Below are positions 1-11,282 of a stretch of DNA of 64,000 nt, piece by piece. Under the pieces are notes generated by a model. The model saw only the letters and a program-made list of their open reading frames with translations. It was not told where the DNA came from and ran no database searches. Both the position numbers and the translations under genes were made by a program. This DNA comes from Cepaea nemoralis. Taxonomy: Eukaryota > Mollusca > Gastropoda > Stylommatophora > Helicidae. Within the stretch, counting starts at the first letter, position 1. The number at the start of each line of letters is the position of its first letter. The DNA lies in the NCBI GenBank assembly GCA_014155875.1, contig JACEFZ010021782.1, forward strand, positions 256,001-320,000, in the 5' to 3' direction.

Positions 1-735
<735 letters not shown>

Positions 736-750
736 GTGTTTGCTGCATTT

Positions 751-830
751 GTTTAGTTTAGTTTAGTCGACGGATCAACATCACGGCACACGGGTGTAAC
801 CCATAAGTACTCCGTTCTACTCTTAACTCA
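751..830 (-). mobile_element. Probable 3' terminus of a LINE-I relative
   Basis: Read on the minus strand, the sequence ends in GTCGACTAAACTAAACTAAA. That closely resembles the GTCGACTAACTAACT terminus of the LINE copies ending near 1346 and 6380, but with a five-base rather than four-base tail unit. Only the terminus is recognisable, so family assignment is tentative. Confidence 0.4.
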
Positions 831-1034
831 AGCCTGAGTCTGGAGAATCTCAGCTCAGTGTATGAACTCCGTAGCACCGGCGAGGATCCTGAAATATTTT
901 GGGTAGATTTGTAACTCGAAATTTTGTCCGGGCAGCGCCGCTAGGCTACTCTTTTTCGATTTCCAACTGCCAAGGGTTTTTTTTTTTATGTGTGCAACAA
1001 TACCAGGAGAAATTTTGTTACCAGAAGTTCACGT

Positions 1035-1122
1035 GAAAAAAATCCCGGCCCTCATCGGGGCTTGAACCCGGGACCTCCTGCACTCGAGGCGGACACCATA
1101 CCTCGAGACCACTCAGGCCGCC
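1035..1122 (-). mobile_element. tRNA-derived SINE head
   Basis: The minus strand reads as a tRNA-like module. An A-box-like stretch (CTGAGTGGTCTCGAGG) is followed about 40 bp later by a good B box (GGTTCAAGCCC). A poly-C run follows on the + strand at about 1122-1134. Missing tRNA ends and the repeat context favour a SINE over a functional tRNA gene. Confidence 0.6.
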
Positions 1123-1164
1123 CCCCCCCCCCCACCACTATTGCTGCATCTGTGATCGTTGTCA

Positions 1165-1346
1165 ACATATGCCTTACAGATAAGCGTGGGCGGTCATGGT
1201 TGAACAACTCACACGATCACCTGGGAAGATTAATGCACCAACACAGAACCGGTGTCGTGAGCCGGGATTTACTGAGGAGGGGGTGTGAGCAATTATGGAC
1301 TGAATGGTTCGGTGTGCAATGAGGATGATCTGTCGACTAACTAACT
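1165..1346 (+). mobile_element. 5'-truncated LINE-I 3' end
   Basis: This closely matches the last ~180 bp of the large LINE that ends at 6380. It shares the coding tail (CAACACAGAACCGGTGTCGT, then LLRRG and TEWF codons) and the terminus GATGATCTGTCGACTAACTA. It is a typical 5'-truncated product of target-primed reverse transcription. Two copies of the family within 5 kb let the 3' end be defined. Confidence 0.85.
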
Positions 1347-1499
1347 CACACGATCATCAGTCTCATTCTCCGCTCTGGCCACGTGTCCGCGCCACCCTAG
1401 CATTCATTCATCCCTGTGCCTTCCACTTGCTCTTTTCCGAGTAGTTTGCCTATTGTCACCAAGTTTCTTTGTTTTTGGCATTTACATTATTCCGTAGGA

Positions 1500-1670
1500 G
1501 CGGCTGGCCGACTGGCTAGAATGCTGGGTTCGAAGGCGTGAATTTTTTTTTTTTTTTTTATGTCGGGGGGCAAAAAGAAAATCCTAACCTGCACAGTTCG
1601 CGGCGACTGCACTAACCAGGCGGAACCTTAATTCCTCAGGCTCAAGACCCCCCCCCCCCCCCCCCCCCTG
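1500..1670 (+). mobile_element. SINE family 4 copy
   Basis: A tRNA-like head (TGGCTAGAATGC, then GGGTTCGAAGGCG) is followed by a T-run and a body containing GGGGGCAAAAAGAAAATCCT and TAACCTGCACAGTTCGC. The body matches, in inverse orientation, the copy at 29125-29300. It ends in GCTCAAGACC followed by a C homopolymer of about 18. Confidence 0.6.
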
Positions 1671-1852
1671 CCCCACACTGCAAGGTACTATAGGCAGTAA
1701 AATGACAGTTTTTTTTTTTTAAACATTATTCCGTGTTTTGTTCTTGTTGTTTTGTATTTGAAGTGAAGCACTGCGATAACGATAGCTACGGTTGGTTGAG
1801 CAGTAGTTAGTACTCTTGCCTGTCGGTCCGGTGGTAATTTTTTCGAACCCTT

Positions 1853-2085
1853 CTCACAGCGGCTCTGTAGCAGTTCGTAACCCCTCATACCGCTTTCGAA
1901 ACACAGCTGCGGGAGATTTGGCAGCAGAAAGCATTTCGTTGTGTTTTTTTTATAAAATGGTATGAGTGTCGGTCTTTCAGAAAGCAGTGGCAATCTACTG
2001 ATCGTAAACTTGCCAAGAAATCACAACAGCCCAAGAAATGCTGGGATTGACTGCTACGTCCGTAAAGGATTCGCAACTATAGTGC
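1853..2085 (+). mobile_element. SINE family 2 copy
   Basis: First of about ten copies of this family in the window. Its hallmarks are GCAGTTCGTAAYCCC-like sequence, TTCGAAACACAGCTGCGGG (the tRNA B-box region), TTCAGAAAGCARTGGCAA, CTTGCCAAGAAATCACAA, and an end near GACTGCTACGTCC-GTAAAGGAT. A second tRNA-like stretch at 1795-1852 (GGTCCGGTGGT, TTCGAACCC) precedes it. Confidence 0.8.
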
Positions 2086-2494
2086 ATTCACATTTGTTTG
2101 CCTCAATATAAAAATCCATATCTCAGTAACCAACTGAGGGAAAATTATGAGATTTAGCATATAACTTTATCATTATGTCCACCCAACAAAATTTTTTTTT
2201 GGTTCTGAGTATTGTACAGCAGATTTCAAAGTTTGTTTATATGCGGTATATAATTTACGGGTCACAGATGAAGAGCACAATATTATAAGTATTACATCGT
2301 CACACCGAAATATTAGCTTTGAGCGGTTAATTTTCTCGTGATTCACGGGATTGGCCTTATGACAAGAACCCCGCGCAGTTTAAAATGCTATTGTTCAGAG
2401 ACGTCGTCAATATGTGGGTACTTTCATGATTCCTGCCTGATATTTAAAAAAAAAAAATCTTACCACTTATCGCTAACATCTGAATGTGTAAATA
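2086..2494. other. Unassigned sequence, possible 5' flank of the DDE transposon
   Basis: No open frame or repeat I recognise. It may include the 5' non-coding end of the DDE element whose transposase begins at 2495, but I could not find a convincing terminal inverted repeat partner beyond 7870. Confidence 0.4.
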
Positions 2495-2812
2495 TTGTTC
2501 AATGGGAGTGAATATGAAATTGTCTACACTTCAAAGCATCGCTATGAAGTTGAACACTCATTTTTTGGACAAGAAGCTGATCGCAGGAAACTGTTTCATA
2601 CTGTTACAAATCCCGAAAAAGGAACGGTGCATGCATTGAGTTTGAGTAAACGGTCATTTCGTCAATGGGTGCAAGAATCTGGAATGAAATCAACACGTGA
2701 TAAGCAAACGGTAGGTAGAAAGGCAATTGTAGACAGCGTTGACAAGGATGTCAAAAGGTGAGCTATTATAAAAATGGTGGATACCAAAGAAACAGTGACT
2801 GTAACTCAAAGA
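2495..2812 (+). pseudogene. DDE transposase, N-terminal part, interrupted
   Basis: The frame from 2495 encodes an N-terminal region with SLSKRSFRQW and DKQTVGRKAIVDSVDKDV. This resembles the segment before the DDE domain in animal Tc1/IS630-like 'DDE superfamily endonuclease' proteins. A TGA at 2759-2761 interrupts it, probably a decayed CGA arginine codon. The same frame continues as AIIKMVDTKETVTVT to about 2812, where homology stops because the LINE is inserted. The gene resumes at about 6383. The 5' start is uncertain. Confidence 0.7.
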
Positions 2813-2869
2813 AGCAAGGTAAGCGCGGTGGTTTGAGGCGGTTTAGACTCAAGTGTCACCGTCTAGGAC

Positions 2870-3765
2870 TCAGGAATATCCGTATTCTGTATTGGAACTG
2901 TGCCAGTGTAAAACAACGGGGCTCTATTTTAGAAACCCTAGTTTACAGGAACGACATTGTAGCACTCCAGGAAACGAGACTGGGCGATCAGCTACTCCAA
3001 ATTGCCGGCTTCAAATGTTTCTACAATAGACGACATCTGGGAATGGCGATTCTCGTTCGCGACAGCATGGTGGCGTCAGAGCTAGACATGTCCAGTTGGG
3101 ACAGTGACGATATACAAATACAGGCGTTGAGAGTTCATTCCAGTATACCATTCGTGTTGGTTAATGTTTATGCCCGCAATGCCAATGTGGACGCCCAGAA
3201 GTGGCAGTGCTTAAGTGGCATATTAGGCCACGAGAGAAATGTTATTTTCTGTGGTGACTTCAACGCTAAAGGCAGATCATGGGGAAACACTTCCTCCAAT
3301 ACACAAGGGGGGGGGGGGGGGGGGGGGGGGGGGGAGCTCGAGACTGCACTGGAAACCATCGACCTGGTTTGTATCAACAGTGGCGGTGTCACCAGGACAG
3401 CAAGCCGTCCGGGCGATGAGGACAGTGCTATTGATCTGGCGCTAGTTTCACCTTCACTCACTACAGTGTGTAGATGGGGTGTCCTAGGACACCATGGCAG
3501 CGACCACCACCCTTGCAGCATACTGGTGGAGAAAGGCAGAACCAGGCAGCACAAGCTAAAGGTAAAGACGTTCCAGTATGACAGTACAGGGCAAGATGTG
3601 GTGAGTAAAATAAGACGTGACAAGCGCAGAACGTTTCAGGGCAGGAAAAAAAGCTGGGAGCAGCCACCGTGGTGGAGTTTCGAGGTGGAGCAGGCTTGGG
3701 TGGATAAGCGTAGTGCTGTAAGGAGATGGCTAAAATGCCAAGAAGAACAGAGCTGGTCATCCTAG
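2870..3765 (+). pseudogene. LINE-I ORF2 part 1: APE-type endonuclease
   Basis: The frame encodes an exonuclease-endonuclease-phosphatase domain starting at NIRILYWNCASVKQ. Catalytic signatures are visible in order: Asn in YWNC, Glu in LQETRL, VNVYAR, GDFNAKG, and GSDHHP near the end. They are those of the AP endonuclease fold that nicks target DNA for priming. A homopolymer of about 28 G at 3307-3334 encodes polyglycine in the middle and is not a family feature. The frame ends at 3765 and must shift to join the RT at 3773. Confidence 0.88.
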
Positions 3766-3772
3766 TCCCTGC

Positions 3773-5080
3773 TTGCACTTAGAAAGAGAGATGCACACAA
3801 AAGTAAGCTATTTCAAAAAACTGGTCAAGGTGGTTAAAAGCGAAAAATGGGCAGAGGTGTGTCAAAGAGTAAGCACAGACAAGTCACTGAAATTGTTCTG
3901 GCGACTACATAAAAGCATGAGTGGTGTAGTCAAGAATAAGAGCATTTCTGACTTCCAAGGTGCTGACCTCATCTGGCAGAGGACTGACGAGGACAAGGGC
4001 AAAGCCCTCTTTGAACGCTACCTTGAGCAGAGCAACCAGACAGACATGGGAGGCCGAAATCTGGCCAAGGAGGTCACCTCAGACAGATGCAAGGCCCAGA
4101 ACACTTCGGATGAAGACACAGTGACAGTGAAAGAAATCAAGGCTGTGCTTCGACGATCAAAAAACAGTGCTCCAGGTCCTGATGGCATAAGATACGACGA
4201 CATAAATAGGTGTACCGACAATGAGCTAGAGAAACTAGCAGACATGTACAACAACAGTATAGGGAGTGCTAGCATCAAGGAGGAATGGTTACACAGCTAC
4301 CTGATTCCCTTGCCGAAGCCTGACAAAGACCACAAAAAAATTCAGGGATATCGAATTATAACCATGCAGAATACAATAGGCAAGCTGCTGGAGAAGGTAA
4401 TTGCCAGGAAAATATCAAGCCAACTAGAGAGGCAAGGTGTTTTCCCACCTACCCTGGGTGGGTACCGTCCAAAAAGAGAAACCTGGACCAATGCAGCAGT
4501 CTTTGCCCAGGATGTCTATGAAGGTTTCCACGCAGGCACTGAAACCGTTGCTGCAGCGATTGATCTTGAGGACGCATACAACAGAGTACCACTGGATTTT
4601 TTAATGTTTCAGCTTCTCGAACTAAACGTAAGTCCATTCCTCCTTAGTTGGATCGCTGCAGCCCTCTTCCAACGGAAAGTAGTTTTTAGATGTGGCAGTT
4701 GGACTTCGGAACCAACAACAATATATCCTGGCCTACCACAGGGATCACCATTATCTCCGGTACTGTTCAACGCCTACACAGTGAGAATCACCAGTGAGCA
4801 GATCACTGGACCTGGCAGGACATTGTCATATGCCGATGATGTTTTAGTGTATCGTCAGGGTAAGGATAGAGAGGAGGTTGCTGTGGAACTACAAACCGAA
4901 CTCAATCGCATAAGTACTTGGTGTGATGAAGCTGGGGCAATGGTCAACCCAACAAAGGCAACAGTGACTTGGTTCTCGTTGAATAATCATATTGTCAACA
5001 CTCCAACACCAACTGTAATGTTGTGTTCAGAGGCGGTGGAAAGAACGCAGGCAATGAAGTTACCTGGGGATACGGTTTGA
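3773..5080 (+). pseudogene. LINE-I ORF2 part 2: reverse transcriptase
   Basis: A 435-residue frame carries the non-LTR RT blocks: APGPDGIRYDDIN, LIPLPKPDKDHKKIQGYRI, AAIDLEDAYNRVP (palm motif A), GLPQGSPLSPVLFN (motif B), and LSYADDVLVYRQ, whose YADD holds the two metal-binding aspartates. It copies element RNA at a nicked target. The frame fails near 5060-5080; the thumb continues in another frame (AKRGLAAMRVM, IQNEAMRIILGCTR) to about 5430. Confidence 0.9.
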
Positions 5081-5099
5081 TCGAAGCCTTGCTTATAAT

Positions 5100-6147
5100 G
5101 TGCACATAGACCAGGTGATAACAAAGGCCAAGCGGGGTTTGGCAGCGATGAGGGTGATGGCGGCAGCAAACTGTGAGCAGCGCCATCTATGTCTTCTGTA
5201 CGAGGGGCTGGTCATGTCTGTTTTGGAGTATGCAATGGCAATCCTGACTCTCAGCCATAAGCAGATAGAAAGGATGGAAAGGATACAGAATGAAGCTATG
5301 CGCATTATTCTTGGATGTACAAGAGATACAGCATGCAGGGCGATGCGCTACCTTCTTGATTTTCCAACCATTGAAGAGAGAATACAAGGTTGCAGGGCAC
5401 GCGCCTACCTCAGAATTAACGCAAACACACAACATCCACTGCATAGTGAAATTAGGAAGGGTGAAGGGCAGCAGGTTAAAAAGAGGACGGTCGTGGATGG
5501 GTCAAGCCGAAGACATTCTTCAACAGGTGTGTTCACTTGAGGACTTAGAACCTGGCGAGGAGTGGGTGCAAGTGCCAACAGACTTCTGCACATCCTTTTC
5601 AGTTTGCATCCAACTAGATAGAAAATGCAGACAAGAAAATCCGGCTGCTGTTGAGGCTGAAGTACAAGCGTTGATTTTCGAGAATTCGCTAGACGGTGAC
5701 GCGGTCATCTACACAGATGGGTCGGTCGTCCGACATGTGAGAAGCTCATGGGCCTTTACAGCTCGGGCCGGAGGGAGAATTGTGAAGGAGGACTCTGGTG
5801 CTTTCACTGAAACCACAAGTAGCCTGACCATGGAAGTCATGGCAGTAAGTAAAGCAATAACATGGCTCGAGACACAGACATTCACTAGGGCTTGTTTCCT
5901 TAGCGACTCAATGAACATGATCAAGAGGATAGAGGAGGGGTCGATCCGAAGAGATTGGTTGCTGCCTCTGGAGCGGTCTCGACTGGCAAAGATTAGTTTC
6001 ATCTTCGTGCCAGGGCATGCGGGAGTACAAGGAAATGAGCGGGCTGACAAGCTCGCAGGTGAGGCTACTGTGGAGGGCGGACGCGCCATGGACCAGGCCG
6101 ACATTCTGAATGCTCTACGAGAAGTAAGACTTGCGAGAACCAAGTGA
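5100..6147 (+). pseudogene. LINE-I ORF2 part 3: thumb/connection and RNase H
   Basis: The thumb region lies in the 5100-5540 frame. A further frameshift near 5430-5460 leads to the frame holding ribonuclease H: VIYTDGSVV (first Asp), SLTMEVMAV (Glu), FLSDSMNMI (Asp), and VPGHAGVQGNERADKLAG (His and last Asp region). RNase H removes the RNA strand of the hybrid and marks I-like LINEs. Residues after 6147 continue in another frame with QHRTGVVSRY and a TEWF tail, matching the truncated copy at 1165-1346. Confidence 0.88.
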
Positions 6148-6382
6148 TGACTGTGAATCTACAACAATGGCCAGACTGCGAGAGCAGCAAATTAAAAGAG
6201 GGGTGGCCAAACAAGAACACTACGCAGGAAGTCAAAGAAGATTGATAAACCAACACAGAACTGGCGTCGTTAGCCGCTACACGTTGCAGGATTTGCTGAG
6301 GAGGGGATCCGAGCACTTATGGACTGAATGGTTCGATGTGCAATGAGGATGATCTGTCGACTAACTAACTAACTAACTAAAC

Positions 6383-7046
6383 TTAGGGTTTAGTTGAGAA
6401 AGAACAATAACATAGGGCTATCCAAAACAACTTTGTGGAAAATTATAAGGAGATTATCTTCACTTTTTGAAAGTATAAGGGCGGTAGAAATATCCTTTGC
6501 GAGCAACCGCATTTAGGAGCCATGAGAAGCAGATACCTACGTGAAATAAGGGAAATGCGCAAAGAAAATTATGACATAATGTATTTGGATGAGACGTGGA
6601 TCAGTGCGCACTACACAAGTGAAAAGTTATGGCAATCAGTGGATGGAAAGTTACAGCGATGTTTGCCCAGCGTTTGGTCACAGCTGGTCTCGTGTTCGTA
6701 TCAAAGCATACAGACAATAGGGACTATCATAATGAGAGGAATGGTAATGTATTTTGAGATTGGCTCGAGAATACTGTGCTTCCATCCTTAGATAGACCGT
6801 CTTGTCTAATCATGGACAATGCATCATATCACAATGTTGTTGCCCAAGAAGACAAAATACTTACGGCATCGAACACAAAGGAAGCAATAAAGATATGGCT
6901 CCGAAGGGAAAATATACCATTTCCAGAAACATATTTCAAGCTAAAGTTGTTGTCCCTTGTAAAACAGACGCAAAAAAGTAAGAAATATCAAATCGACAAG
7001 TTGATAGAAGAGCATGGCCATAGGTGTTTGAGACTCCTGCCTTATC
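6383..7046 (+). pseudogene. DDE transposase, catalytic core
   Basis: The transposase resumes after the LINE tail with LSKTTLWKIIRR, then, after a shift, GRNILCEQPHLGAMRSRYLR. It continues into the core: NYDIMYLDETW (first catalytic Asp), DYHNERNGNVF followed by TGA, DWLENTVLPSLD, and CLIMDNASYH (second Asp). It then runs through KYQIDKLIEEHGHRCLRLLPYH. Three or more stops and frameshifts (near 6465, 6680 and 6758) make it non-functional. Motif order and spacing are those of Tc1/IS630-type DDE transposases. It is cut by a second LINE at about 7047. Confidence 0.85.
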
Positions 7047-7545
7047 ATCATTGGCACCTTGCCGTCTTGACAAACGATAGGTTGTGCTGCAAAAAGGCAT
7101 AATAACTACTACCCATGGTGGTAGTGCATATGACTGATAAGGCCAATTCGCGCTGTAAATGTTCGTCCACAGTGGTAGCATGTGAACACATGGTCATTTC
7201 CACCATCATGCACCATCTTACGTCTCACACGCTCTGTGTGTGACTTATCTGCAATAATTTTCTTCTTTGTCTTTATTCCATTTCTGATATTTGTCCTCCA
7301 TGCAACACGCTCAGCGGCAACTTGCTCCCAATGTGCATTTTCAATGTCTGTATCAATCATGTCCCGCTTACACACATCTTTGTATCGTAGTAGAAGCCGA
7401 CCTTGAGATCTCTTACCCATCTGTAATTCACCAAAAAAGATGTCCTTATGGTATTCTACGATCATCCATTCTCCTAAGATGTCCTATCCATCTAAGTCTA
7501 CGAAGACTTAGCATGGAATAAACCGTTACACATCCTGATCTTTCC
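7047..7545 (-). mobile_element. LINE-C 3' fragment inserted in the transposase
   Basis: The minus strand encodes the C-terminal tail of a LINE ORF2. It has GELQMGKRSQGRLLLRYKDV, KRDMIDTDIENAHWEQVA and a terminal finger HVFTCYHCGRTFTARIGLIS with following His residues. The ATGATG end lies at about 7047 in the minus orientation. It separates LLPYH of the transposase from HLNPIELVWA, which should be nearly adjacent. Confidence 0.8.
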
Positions 7546-7943
7546 AATACTCATTCTCATTTAAACCCTATAGAACTTGTGTGGGCTAAAAAGGACAGGT
7601 GGCAGCTGACAATAGTACATTCAAATTGTCTGACGTCAAGATACTAACCCAGTCCGCGTTATTAAATATTTATAAAAGTTACTGGAAAAAATGTGAGGAC
7701 CATGTGTTGAAAGAGGAAGAGGACTATTGGAGAAAGGATGGATTGAATTTTATGCAACCGAGAGCAGTCATCAACCTACTGGAATCGTCCGACACAGATT
7801 TAGGTCTGGGCAGATCGCAGACCTTAATCCACGTGCACACGTACTTGGATAGTTTGCCCCAACTATTCAGACGAATTGCAGGCCCTAAACATTACAACAT
7901 CAGCACAATGTCAATGGCGACAGTTTGTATTCCAGAGTGGTGA
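7546..7943 (+). pseudogene. DDE transposase, C-terminal part
   Basis: THSHLNPIELVWA supplies the third catalytic acidic residue in its usual NPIE context. A +1-type shift then leads to NSTFKLSDVKILTQ, SYWKKCEDHVLKEEEDYWRK and DGLN, the normal C-terminus of this family, near 7750. The frame runs on to 7943 without further recognisable homology. With the pieces at 2495 and 6383, almost a whole transposase can be traced across 5.3 kb. Confidence 0.82.
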
Positions 7944-8595
7944 ATTTTCAATTCCACAAGCCCTCAGCTGTGACAAACAACTGGTGTTGAAAAAAAAACA
8001 ACACTAAACGCATTGAATACCAACAGAAGAGTAATATTGCGGTGGAAACTGACATATTGTGGATTGTGGCATAACAAGAAACTTGAGAGCAAACACGTTG
8101 TCAAATTAGGGGACAACACACGTGCATACGAATCAGTCTATAAACTTCAATGAAAAGAGGACCAACATCTTGTTCGTTAAGAAGAAAGCCCACTACAGAG
8201 ACACTGACAACTATTTTCATAGTGCAAAACAGGTAATCATGTTCCGTCTCTGAACGGTAAACAGCAGAGTAGACAATCTTTCACGAAGACTCAAAGCGGG
8301 TCTGTCACCCAGTGTACGTGTGAACAAACTACACAGACAGCTGAACAGATCCTTACAAATGGATACATGATGACTAAATTTCGGTATCATTTCTGGTCAC
8401 TCTATACGCACATTAAATGCATCCTAGTAACATGAATACTTGTGTACACATTATTAACCAGCAGCTGAAGAAGCAAGAAGGAAATAAAAAATAAGGTAAG
8501 AAATATATTCCTTCTACTTTCTTGTCAATTTACACATTATTTACCCCATGCCTATGTAAATTCTCTGTCTTTACTGATATTACACATTGCACCCC
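7944..8595. other. Unassigned sequence
   Basis: No ORF, tRNA-like box or repeat family recognised. It may contain the 3' end of the DDE transposon, but I see no terminal inverted repeat that I trust. Confidence 0.4.
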
Positions 8596-8800
8596 TCTCG
8601 GGAGTCTCCGTGGTGAAATGGTCAAGCCGTCTGACTCGGGCTTCGAAGGCTGTATGTTCGATTCCGGACCGCGTCCTTCATTGCATTTTTTCGGAGACTC
8701 CCGAGGGTCGTCGCTGGAGCTACGGAGTTCGTGATTTGTGCGACGCTTTCCGCGCTGCGGAAAGAGACTGAGCCATGTTGGATTTTTTTTTTTTACCCGG
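8596..8800 (+). mobile_element. SINE family 1 copy
   Basis: The tRNA-derived head has CCGTGGTGAAATGGTCAAGC (A-box region) and TATGTTCGATTCCGG (B box). The body has CTCCCGAGGGTCGTCGCT and GGAGTTCGTG-TTTGTGCGACGC, followed by the pattern GAAAGAGACTGAGCCAT. The same body occurs at 41908-42170 (minus) and 43482-43725 (plus), which fixes its limits. Confidence 0.85.
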
Positions 8801-8899
8801 TGCAAAGCTACGTTTTTTATTGCACCCACTCCCATTTGAATGTGGCTACGCCTTGTTCTTGTGTCGTTACCCGAAATGTGTCGTGCTTTACTGTAAGAC

Positions 8900-9397
8900 T
8901 AGAAAAGTATGCATAAAATTTGGTGGAACTGCGGTAAAGCTGTGAAAGTTTAAACAATATATAATGACACAAAGTAGTGCAGCTTTACATAACAGAGTTA
9001 CGACACATACAGAACGTTGCGGCGGTTAGCCTTCATCAGCAAACAAACACATTCACAAACACAACATACAGTCAAGGAGAACTCCTGTGACTACATTAGA
9101 AGGTGATGACAGGACGAGAGGAACAAATGCATGGAAAAATGGAAGCAATGAAGAGAAAATGAGAATTGACAAAATGTTAATTGAAAAGAATGTTAGTCGA
9201 AGAAAATGTCTAATAGAACAACTGTTTATAGAGAAAAAAACTGTATACTCACCTCACGTACGGACCTGTGAATGTCTGCGGAAATCTCGGGTGTATTTGT
9301 ATAACGGTGCTGGATGTTACGGTACAGTGAGCACATAGAAAGAAGGGGGCGGGGTAGGAGGCGTGTAAAATTTACCACGACCCCATTGTGTTGTTGG
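8900..9397 (-). mobile_element. Inverted copy of the Penelope-like terminal repeat
   Basis: This 498-bp stretch is the reverse complement of 11283-11780. Every pair I checked sums to coordinate 20680, so there is no net indel. I saw only rare mismatches (for example near 9373), and both arms encode the same 83-residue shadow peptide. It has no coding role of its own. Rearranged or inverted pseudo-LTRs are a known habit of Penelope-like elements. Confidence 0.9.
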
Positions 9398-9630
9398 CAG
9401 CAGATCAGGAGCCAAGTCAGATGATCATCATAGCAAGGGTACACCACAGCATGATAGCTTAGTACGTGAACACCTCACCGATTGATGCGTCTCTTCTTCC
9501 AGACGGATTCTCAAATACGTTGTATAACAATCAACCTTACTGCCCCGAATTCATAGGGAACAGTATGATTGAAGCCTCGTATTTGTAGACCGACCGACCC
9601 CGCATACATCAGGGGCGTGTCGTAGGCACT

Positions 9631-9715
<85 letters not shown>

Positions 9716-9912
9716 AGGCTTCTCTGTACCCACATATTCCAACTATATTGCCGGTGGTCTGATGTTAACACAACCACTGGAAGATTTGATCCTCAAATTC
9801 GTGGTATAGCAATTAACCTTACTGCCTCTATTCCATAGAGAACAGTAGGAGTGAAGCCTCGCATTTGTAGACCTACCCACTCCGCATTCCTCATGCGGTA
9901 TGTCGCATGCAG

Positions 9913-9985
<73 letters not shown>

Positions 9986-10204
9986 TACATCTTGCTTCTC
10001 TGTGCCTACCTACTTCACTTGTATTACCAGTGGTTGGATCTCACACAGCCCCATAAACTCGTACACTGGACGAGTGGCTCCTGAAGTGTGCTTTGTAACA
10101 ATCAACCATACTGACTATTTCATAGGGGACAGTACGAGGGAAACATCGTACGTGTAGACTGACGCGCCCCACATGCCTCATGTGGTATATCACAGGCACT
10201 TCTC

Positions 10205-10269
<65 letters not shown>

Positions 10270-11111
10270 TACATCTTGCTTCTCTGTGCCCACCCACTTC
10301 ACTTGTATTACCAGTGGTTATATCTCACACAGCCCTAACAACTCAAACACTGGGCGAGAGGCTCCTGAAGTGTACTGTGCAATAATCAACCATACTGACT
10401 ATTTCATAGGGTTCAGTACGAGGGAAACGTCGTACACGTAGACCGACGCGCCCCACACGCCTCATGTGGTATATCACAGGCACTTTTCCTCTCTCTTTCT
10501 CTCTCTCGCTCTCTCCCTCTCTCTTTCGCTCTCCCCTCTCTCGCTCTCTCTCCTCCTCTCTCACTCCCTCTCTCTCGCTCTCTCTCTCCCTCTCTCACTC
10601 CCTCTCGTGCTCTCTCTCCCTACCTTGATCTCACTCTTGCCCTCCCCCTCTCTCGCTCTCATCCTCCCTCACTCTCTCTCTCCCTCTCTCTCCCCCTCTC
10701 TCCCTCCCTCTCTCTCCCTGTCTCTCCCTCTCTCTCTTCCTCTCCCCCTCTCTCTCTCTCCCTTTCTCTCTATATCTCTCCCTCTCTCTCTCTCCCTCTC
10801 TCTCTCTCCCTCCCTCTCCCCCTCTCTCTTCTCCCTCTCTCTCCCCCTCTCTCCCCCCTTTCGCGCTCTCTCTCTCACTCTCTCTCTCTCCCTCTCTCTC
10901 TCCTCTCACATCTGGCTTCTCTGTGCATACCTTCTTCACGTGCAATGCCAGTGGTTGGATCTCACACAACCCCAACAACTCTAGGACTGGGCGAGGGGCT
11001 CCTGAAGCGCGTTGTATGACTAGCAACCATACTTACTATTTCGTAGGTTACAATATACCCCATGTGGTAGGTCGCAGGCACTTTTCCTCTCTCTCCCTCT
11101 CTCTGTCTCTC

Positions 11112-11198
<87 letters not shown>

Positions 11199-11282
11199 AT
11201 GCATGTCCACATACACTAGCATTTTGTCTGTTGAAGTGTGTCTACGTAAGTACGCGTGTTCCTGCACACCAGTCCACCCAGA
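9398..11282. repeat. Satellite of ~270-300 bp units, each with an internal TC microsatellite
   Basis: Units begin near 9505, 9786, 10084, 10371 and 10990. Each contains TTGTATAACAATCAACCTTA-like sequence, CATAGGGAACAGTATGA, a run of CGTGTCGTAGGCACTT, then a TC tract, then CTTCTCTGTGCCTACC and GTGGTCTGATGTTAACAC-like sequence. The TC tract always lies between the same two flanks. The 10490-10905 tract is expanded and full of CCCTC and CGCTC interruptions. The same units resume at 16151-17050. Confidence 0.9.

Larger units (their letters stand above)
2813..6380 (+). mobile_element. LINE-I: RNase H-bearing non-LTR retrotransposon inserted in the DDE transposase
   Basis: About 3.57 kb with APE-type endonuclease, reverse transcriptase and RNase H in that order, which is the layout of the I-like group (I, ingi and relatives). 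It ends in GTCGACTAACTAACTAACTA. No separate gag-like ORF precedes the endonuclease, so the copy is probably 5' truncated. At least three frameshifts break ORF2, so it is a dead copy. The left boundary is estimated from where transposase homology stops. Confidence 0.88.

Noticed and set aside
2086..8595. Terminal inverted repeats of the DDE transposon
   Set aside because: Several short complementary strings exist by chance between 2086-2494 and 7944-8595, but none is long or well placed enough to call.
8596..8670. tRNA gene at the SINE heads (also 1035, 31640, 39245, 43482, 48485, 52325)
   Set aside because: A and B boxes are present, but acceptor stems do not pair and the heads continue into repeated non-tRNA bodies.
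9087..9338. Conserved 83-residue protein found in both inverted arms
   Set aside because: The identity is explained by DNA-level identity of the 498-bp arms; it has no domain and lies in a pseudo-LTR.
10466..10984. Long frames across TC, GA, TTC and TA tracts (also 16264-16775, 24949-25558, 38460-38892, 43329-43837, 60858-61100)
   Set aside because: Open only because dinucleotide and trinucleotide repeats lack stop codons. Arg/Glu, Leu/Ser, Phe, Tyr/Ile repeats on both strands are artefacts.
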